39,844 bases of DNA. Source: Clostridiales bacterium. Lineage in GTDB: Bacteria > Bacillota > Clostridia > Lachnospirales > Lachnospiraceae. Below the pieces are notes generated by a model that saw only the letters and a program-made list of their open reading frames with translations, made no database searches and had not been told where the DNA came from. Of the stretch, positions 35,367 to 39,844 are shown piece by piece. Position 1 is the stretch's first letter. Each line of letters opens with the position of its first letter. Both the position numbers and the translations under genes were made by a program. Location: assembly GCA_012523925.1 (NCBI GenBank), contig JAAYSQ010000220.1, positions 1 to 39,844 on the forward strand, read 5' to 3'.

Positions 35367-35972
35367 ATGATAAATACAGTTATTTTAGATATTGGTAACG
35401 TACTGGCACATTTTCGATGGAATGAATATCTAGAAGATTGTGGATATACGGAAGAAGTAATTCGCAAGGTTGGTAAGGCAACGGTTCTTAGTGATCGTTG
35501 GAATGAGCTTGACCGCGGTGCGATTGAAGAGGCTATTTTGATTGATGAATGCTGCAAGGAGGAGCCAAGTGTGGAGAAGGAGATTCGTAAGCTCTTTGAG
35601 GATGCCTCCCAACTGGTGCAAGAATATAGCTATTCTTCCGAATTCATTCAAAGATTAAAGGCGAATGGATATAAGGTATATCTTCTATCAAATTACGCAA
35701 GCTTTAGTTTTCAGTATGCGAAAGAGAATTTTACATTTATAAAACATGTGGATGGCGGTATTATTTCATACCAAGTTAAATGCAATAAGCCGGAGGCTAA
35801 AATTTATCAATTACTTATTGATAAATACAATATTAAGCCTGAGGAAGCAGTATTTTTAGATGATTTGTTAGTGAACTTAGAAGGAGCAAAACCATTTGGT
35901 TTCCATACGATTCAAGTAAAATCCTATGAGCAAATGGTTAATGATTTGCGGGAACTAGGAGTAAGAGTTTAG
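35367..35972 (+). CDS. HAD-superfamily hydrolase, YihX-like
   Basis: A 201-residue HAD phosphatase. Motif I is LDIGNV (Asp8 nucleophile; the usual second Asp is replaced by a Gly-Asn, as in YihX-type glucose-1-phosphate phosphatases). Motif II is LLSN near residue 110, motif III is the Lys in CNKPEAKIY, and motif IV is VFLDDLLVNLEGA. A helical cap lies at about 15-85. AAAAGGAG precedes the ATG. It may be co-transcribed with the CBS-pair gene 48 bases downstream. The substrate is uncertain, a sugar phosphate being most likely. Confidence 0.88.
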   Translation: MINTVILDIGNVLAHFRWNEYLEDCGYTEEVIRKVGKATVLSDRWNELDRGAIEEAILIDECCKEEPSVEKEIRKLFEDASQLVQEYSYSSEFIQRLKANGYKVYLLSNYASFSFQYAKENFTFIKHVDGGIISYQVKCNKPEAKIYQLLIDKYNIKPEEAVFLDDLLVNLEGAKPFGFHTIQVKSYEQMVNDLRELGVRV

Positions 35973-36020
35973 TAATTATAATATTAATTTGCAGGCATTG
36001 ATGAAAGGCATGGTTATAAT

Positions 36021-36449
36021 ATGAATATCGCTTATTTTTTAACTACGAAGAGTGAAGTGGCTTTCCTCTATGATGATTTTACATTACGACAGGCATTGGA
36101 AAAGATGCGCTATCATGGTTATACAGCCATACCGGTACTAAATCGTGAGAATAAATACATAGGAACCGTTAGTGAAGGGGATTTCTTGTGGCATTTGATT
36201 GAAGACGTTGAAGATCGGGAAGAATTATATAAAATCAATATGTGCAGTGTTGAGGATACCATTATCCGTGATGTAATTGCAATTGGAAGTGATCGAAATC
36301 CGCCAGTTAGGATAACGGCTACGATGGGGGAACTTCTAAACCGAGCAATGGATCAAAATTTTATTCCGGTTATAGATGATAGGGAATTTTTCATCGGAAT
36401 TATCCGCCGTAGAGATATTATCAAATACTTTTGCAAGAACCCGGATTAA
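36021..36449 (+). CDS. CBS-domain pair protein
   Basis: A 142-residue protein consisting of two CBS motifs: FTLRQALEKMRYHGYTAIPVL with GTVSEGDFLW (about 20-60), and a second (about 95-142) ending in FIPVIDDREFFIGIIRRRD. Stand-alone CBS pairs bind adenosine nucleotides. In Firmicutes, small proteins of this shape (YkuL/CbpB type) bind c-di-AMP and link it to (p)ppGpp, and this could be a relative, but that is inference from size and layout. A short AAAGG site lies before the ATG. Confidence 0.86.
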   Translation: MNIAYFLTTKSEVAFLYDDFTLRQALEKMRYHGYTAIPVLNRENKYIGTVSEGDFLWHLIEDVEDREELYKINMCSVEDTIIRDVIAIGSDRNPPVRITATMGELLNRAMDQNFIPVIDDREFFIGIIRRRDIIKYFCKNPD

Positions 36450-36612
36450 ATAAGTTTAATATCAAGCTTGGTTTAGGATATGTTTTTTAATTTTCAATTT
36501 TATAAAGTAGTAGTTAAGTTTGTTATTATGAATATATGTGGACATACTAAATATAGATTGCTCAAATACAGCTAGTAGAAATCCATTGATGACTAAATAA
36601 GGAGTAACATAT

Positions 36613-36843
36613 ATGGCCAACGATGATAAGACGATGGAAATCATGGATAAAATGACCAAGGTATGTATCTGCAAGAGTATTACAAGAGCTACTATGAAGA
36701 AGGTAATTCGAAATGGTGCACGAACCTTAGAGGAAGTGCAGAAGGCTACTGGAGCCGGTTCGGGTTCATGTGGAGGAAGACGATGTACACCTAAGATTCT
36801 ACAGCTATTAGAAGAGATGAATGATAATCTATCCATGCAATAG
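36613..36843 (+). CDS. BFD-like [2Fe-2S] binding protein
   Basis: A 76-residue protein that is almost entirely one BFD-like domain. The four cluster ligands are Cys18 and Cys20 (VCICKSIT) and Cys53 and Cys58 (GSGSCGGRRCTP). The intervening GARTLEEVQKATGAG is canonical. Such domains usually occur inside nitrite reductases, glycerol-3-phosphate dehydrogenases or bacterioferritin-associated ferredoxin; here it is free-standing, suggesting electron transfer or cluster/iron handling. AAGGAG precedes the ATG by nine bases. Its last codons and stop form the left arm of its own terminator. Confidence 0.92.
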   Translation: MANDDKTMEIMDKMTKVCICKSITRATMKKVIRNGARTLEEVQKATGAGSGSCGGRRCTPKILQLLEEMNDNLSMQ

Positions 36844-36871
36844 TACTTATATGCTATTGCATGGATATTTT
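36830..36871 (+). terminator. Terminator overlapping the end of the BFD-like gene
   Basis: A perfect 14-bp stem TATCCATGCAATAG (36830-36843) with its complement (36854-36867) and four T's. The stop codon is the last three bases of the left arm. Confidence 0.88.
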
Positions 36872-36968
36872 AATTACATGTAACTTGACCATTGCTAATA
36901 TTTCGTTCCTAATATAAAATAGGATAGGTATCATTGATAAGCCTGATTAAGAATGAGGATAAATAATA

Positions 36969-37715
36969 ATGAAAGTGATAGCTCATAGAGGATATAGCGG
37001 TAAATTTCCTGAAAATACGATGCTTGCTTTTAAGAAAGCTTATAAAGCAGGAGCGGATGGTATTGAATTAGATGTTCAAATGACGAAAGATCGTAAGTTG
37101 GTCATTATACATGATGAATTCATAGACCGTGTAACTGATGGAACAGGATTAGTAAGAGATTTTACCTTTGAGGAACTACAGAAGTTTAATGTGAATAAGA
37201 AATTTGGCGATAAGCATGGTTTTAACCCAATACCCAGTTTTGAGGAATATCTAAGTTGGGTAAAAAATAAAATGATTACAACCAATATAGAGCTAAAAAC
37301 GGCAAAGTATTATTATGAAGATTTGGAAGAGAAAGTAGTCGATATGATCCGTACTTATGAACTAGAGAATAAGGTAATGTTTTCTTCCTTTAACCATGTT
37401 TCGCTTATTCGCTGCAAGGAACTCATACCAGAGATACCCTGTGGTGTTCTGACATTAAAGGGGGGACTTGGTAATGCTGGTTACTTTGCAAACAAGTATC
37501 AACTTGAATATTATCATCCGGACTTTCGTGGCTTAACAGATGAGCTTGTACAAAACTGCAAAGAATACGGGATAAAGTTAAATGTATGGACGGTAAATAA
37601 TGAGGAAGGTTTACAGAAGCTGTATGACTGGGATTGTGATGGTGTAATCACGAATTATCCGAGGTTATGTAAAAACTGGCTTGAAGTTAGAGTAAAAGAA
37701 GCAGATTTAAATTAA
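36969..37715 (+). CDS. Glycerophosphodiester phosphodiesterase
   Basis: Hydrolyses glycerophosphodiesters to glycerol-3-phosphate and an alcohol. The 248-residue protein has no signal peptide, so it is the cytoplasmic (UgpQ-like) type. Catalytic residues are visible: His6-Arg7 (AHRGYSG), Glu15-Asn16, Glu33 and Asp35 (GIELDVQMT) and His48 (IIHDE). Further family landmarks are TNIELK and the C-terminal LNVWTVNNEEGLQKL with GVITNYPRL. A GAGGAT site precedes the ATG. It stands between two terminators, probably on its own transcript. Confidence 0.94.
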   Translation: MKVIAHRGYSGKFPENTMLAFKKAYKAGADGIELDVQMTKDRKLVIIHDEFIDRVTDGTGLVRDFTFEELQKFNVNKKFGDKHGFNPIPSFEEYLSWVKNKMITTNIELKTAKYYYEDLEEKVVDMIRTYELENKVMFSSFNHVSLIRCKELIPEIPCGVLTLKGGLGNAGYFANKYQLEYYHPDFRGLTDELVQNCKEYGIKLNVWTVNNEEGLQKLYDWDCDGVITNYPRLCKNWLEVRVKEADLN

Positions 37716-37821
37716 TATTCAACGAAGTAAATGATAAAATCATGAATAATGTGGATTGTTTCACATAATTTCGTTCGAATTGTGGATTTGTTTTTAATAT
37801 TTAATATGAAGGAGTATGGCG

Positions 37822-38181
37822 ATGGGATGTTTAGGTAATATAATCTGGTTTATCTGTGGTGGATTTATCAGTGGAATCAGCTGGCTGATAATGGGATGTT
37901 TATGGTGTATTACCATTGTTGGGATACCTATTGGTGTACAATGCTTTAAATTTGCTAGTGTATGTTTCTTTCCATTCGGGAAAGAGATTATATATGGTGG
38001 AGGGTTTGGCTCACTACTACTAAATATTATTTGGCTTATCGTATCGGGAATTCCCTTAGCTATTGAGTCAGCGGCGATGGGATTGCTATTATGTATTACC
38101 ATAATTGGAATTCCCTTTGGATTACAGCATTTTAAGATTGCTAAATTGGCATTAATGCCCTTTGGTACTCGAATAGAATAA
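37822..38181 (+). CDS. YccF-family inner membrane protein
   Basis: A 119-residue membrane protein built of two similar halves. Each has a hydrophobic stretch followed by CITIVGIPIGVQCFKFA or CITIIGIPFGLQHFKIA and then a PFG motif, the duplicated YccF (DUF307) unit. Four helices are likely. The function of the family is unknown. AAGGAG ends at 37814, only one base before an ATG at 37816 but seven before the ATG at 37822, so 37822 is taken as the start. A very strong terminator overlaps the stop codon. Confidence 0.9.
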   Translation: MGCLGNIIWFICGGFISGISWLIMGCLWCITIVGIPIGVQCFKFASVCFFPFGKEIIYGGGFGSLLLNIIWLIVSGIPLAIESAAMGLLLCITIIGIPFGLQHFKIAKLALMPFGTRIE

Positions 38182-38222
38182 GGCGTTTGGGAAGATTAGA
38201 TCTTCCCAAACGCCTTATTTTG
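38177..38222 (+). terminator. Terminator of the yccF-like gene
   Basis: A perfect 20-bp stem (38177-38196 with 38200-38219) with a three-base TAG loop and flanking T's. The stop codon lies inside the left arm. The symmetry would also allow termination from the other strand, although no minus-strand gene ends here. Confidence 0.93.
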
Positions 38223-38457
38223 ATTCTGTGGTATTGTGGATTGTAAATGTTAAAAGTTTAAAGTTATACTAGGTCAAACTTGCAAAATATTAGGATAAAT
38301 AATTGTTAAGAATGTATAAAAACGAATGGTTAAGTGCAAAATAGTAAGGCGAAATCAAGTATGAGAGCAATATTTATTTAGTTATATAAAAATTAATTTG
38401 ATTAAATAAAAATATAGCAAAAATTCGATAGTATTATTTAACGGAAAGAAGGATTTT

Positions 38458-39420
38458 ATGAATAATAACAAGAATATAAAAGTTAAAATTAAGAAAAAGA
38501 AATGGCATAGGGATGATACAGAACTTACGATTTTAGCCTTACCAACCTTTATTTGGTATGTACTATTTAGTTTTTTACCGATGTTTGGTGTTATCATTGC
38601 TTTTAAACGTTATCAAATATTTCCCGGCAAAAGCTTCCTCTATAATATTATATATAGTGAATGGGTGGGTTTCGATAACTTTAAATATCTAATAGAGTCA
38701 AGGAGCCTATATATTTTACTAAGGAATACGATTTTATACAATATGGTTTTTATTATCTTAGGAATTGTGATACCGGTAACCTTAGCGGTTATGATTAGCT
38801 TAATCCATAGCAAGCGCAAATCAAAGGTTTATCAAACGGCAATGTTTTTTCCACATTTCCTTTCTTGGGTAGTAGTAAGCTATTTTGTTTTTGCATTTCT
38901 AAGTTTTGATAAAGGTGTTTTAAATACTATTTTAATAGCACTTGGCAAAGACCCGGTGCAATGGTATATGGAAGCAAAATATTGGCCCTTTATCTTTGTA
39001 TTTATGAATCTATGGAAAACAACCGGTTATAGCACGGTAGTATATCTTGCTAGTATTACCGGTATTGATCCTTCTCTATATGAAGCAGCTGTTGTGGATG
39101 GCGCTTCAAAATGGCAGCAGGTAAAGAATATTACTTTGCCAAGCTTAAGGCCGATCGTTATCATGATGTTTATCTTAAATACAGGTAAGATTTTTTATTC
39201 CGATTTTGGTTTATTTTATCAGGTTACGAGAGGAATTCCGGCATCGCTTTATAATGTTTCATCAACTATTGATACCTATGTATATAATGCATTACTGTCC
39301 TCTACTCCGATCGGTATGACATCAGCAGCAACTGTCTTCCAATCCATTGCATGCTGTATTACTATTTTGCTCGCCAATTGGATTGTTAAGAAAATCGATG
39401 ATGATTATGCAATTATATAG
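38458..39420 (+). CDS. Sugar ABC transporter permease, LplB type
   Basis: First permease of a second carbohydrate importer, 320 residues with six helices after a basic N-terminus (KVKIKKKKWHRDD). The openings LPTFIWYVLFSFLPMFGVIIAFKRYQIFPGK and WVGFDNFKYLIES are typical of LplB/YtcO-type permeases that import oligosaccharides in polysaccharide-using Firmicutes. The EAA loop is SLYEAAVVDGASKWQQVKNI. An AAGAAGG site precedes the ATG. It differs in type from the MalF-like permease at 10900. The next gene starts 14 bases on; its binding protein is presumably beyond the window. Confidence 0.92.
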   Translation: MNNNKNIKVKIKKKKWHRDDTELTILALPTFIWYVLFSFLPMFGVIIAFKRYQIFPGKSFLYNIIYSEWVGFDNFKYLIESRSLYILLRNTILYNMVFIILGIVIPVTLAVMISLIHSKRKSKVYQTAMFFPHFLSWVVVSYFVFAFLSFDKGVLNTILIALGKDPVQWYMEAKYWPFIFVFMNLWKTTGYSTVVYLASITGIDPSLYEAAVVDGASKWQQVKNITLPSLRPIVIMMFILNTGKIFYSDFGLFYQVTRGIPASLYNVSSTIDTYVYNALLSSTPIGMTSAATVFQSIACCITILLANWIVKKIDDDYAII

Positions 39421-39434
39421 TAGGAGGAGATTAA

Positions 39435-39844
39435 ATGAAGAATAAACGTAACCAGAATATGGTTAGTAAACTAAATCAAATTAATAAGTCTACAAACTTC
39501 TTGTTCAATATTATTTTTATTATTATTTCCCTTATTAGTATAATACCATTTGTTTTTGTTTTTATGATTTCGATTACCTCAGAATCATCAATCGCAAGAA
39601 ATGGTTATCAATTTATACCCAATGAATTTTCAAACAATGCATACCTATTCCTATGGAATGAAAAGAATATCATTTTTAATGCGCTAGGTGTATCTGTTCT
39701 TGTAACTATTGTTGGTACTATATTAGGAGTTCTTTTAACCACCGCACTAGGGTATGTGCTTTCTAGACCACAGTATAAGTTGAAGGGGTTCCTTACCTGG
39801 GTGGTATTTATCCCCATGATTTTTAACGGCGGTATGGTTGCCTC
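39435..39844 (+). CDS. Sugar ABC transporter permease, LplC/YtcP type (truncated by window)
   Basis: Second permease of the same importer; about 136 codons are visible and the frame stays open to the window end. The start ATG follows AGGAGGAG. Visible sequence includes a first helix (NIIFIIISLISIIPFVFVFM), the family pattern SITSESSIARNGYQFIPNEF and a helix pair ending FIPMIFNGGMV. The truncation is only the window edge, not a mutation. The EAA loop and C-terminus are not seen. Confidence 0.9.
   Translation, partial: MKNKRNQNMVSKLNQINKSTNFLFNIIFIIISLISIIPFVFVFMISITSESSIARNGYQFIPNEFSNNAYLFLWNEKNIIFNALGVSVLVTIVGTILGVLLTTALGYVLSRPQYKLKGFLTWVVFIPMIFNGGMVA

Noticed and set aside
1-39844. Insertion sequences, prophage, CRISPR arrays, tRNA or rRNA genes
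   Set aside because: No transposase or integrase frame, no regularly spaced direct repeats and no tRNA-like cloverleaf were found on reading the spacers. The gene order looks like ordinary chromosomal sequence.

Overview
The window looks like chromosomal DNA of a low-GC, Gram-positive anaerobe of the clostridial class, most likely Lachnospiraceae. It resembles plant-polysaccharide-degrading Lachnoclostridium types, although the species cannot be fixed from sequence alone. Supporting signs are AT-rich spacers, strong AGGAGG-type ribosome binding sites, a tyrosine T-box, a cobalamin riboswitch in front of an ECF-type uptake gene, YesM/AraC-type two-component regulation of a sugar importer, two-subunit iron-sulfur serine dehydratase, and a PaaK/ACT pair. 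I see no insertion sequence, prophage, CRISPR array, rRNA or tRNA.

Layout. 1-3120: hisS (+) and tyrS (-) converge on a shared bidirectional terminator, and tyrS is read through a complete T-box leader with a UAC specifier. 3121-13451: a sugar-use locus holding an N,N'-diacetylchitobiose phosphorylase (GH94), a phosphohexomutase, a YesM-type sensor kinase, a lipoprotein sugar-binding protein, two CUT1-type permeases and an AraC-type response regulator. Read together it senses, imports and phosphorolyses a disaccharide, most likely chitobiose. No transport ATPase is present, so a shared one elsewhere is expected. 13651-17787: aspS with a DUF1294 membrane protein, then phenylacetate-CoA ligase with an ACT-domain protein. 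17913-18366: a cold-shock gene with a very clear promoter and a hairpin at the predicted 5' end of its mRNA.

18406-19864 (-): a complete vitamin B12-type regulon unit. It consists of a promoter, a cobalamin riboswitch with terminator, a membrane-anchored DUF4430 protein, an ECF S-component and a terminator. 20036-21896: galM (+) and upp (-), convergent. 22103-23778: an orphan protein that looks like an HPt domain without its histidine, then an unrecognised two-helix membrane protein just ahead of sdaAB-sdaAA (23817-25353). 25484-27207 (-): an ABC-2 type exporter. 27543-28571: an HD-GYP c-di-GMP phosphodiesterase. 28844-33300: sbcD-sbcC. 33449-38181: a run of small housekeeping or accessory genes (MYG1-family protein, histidine phosphatase, HAD hydrolase, CBS-pair protein, BFD-like [2Fe-2S] protein, glycerophosphodiesterase, YccF), several ending in strong hairpin terminators. 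38458-39844: the start of a second sugar ABC transporter of the LplB/LplC type, cut by the window edge.

The two parts most worth following up are the chitobiose phosphorolysis locus and the B12-riboswitch-controlled DUF4430/ECF-S pair. The degenerate HPt orphan is the least explained gene. Start codons were moved inward for several genes where the ribosome binding site clearly decides.
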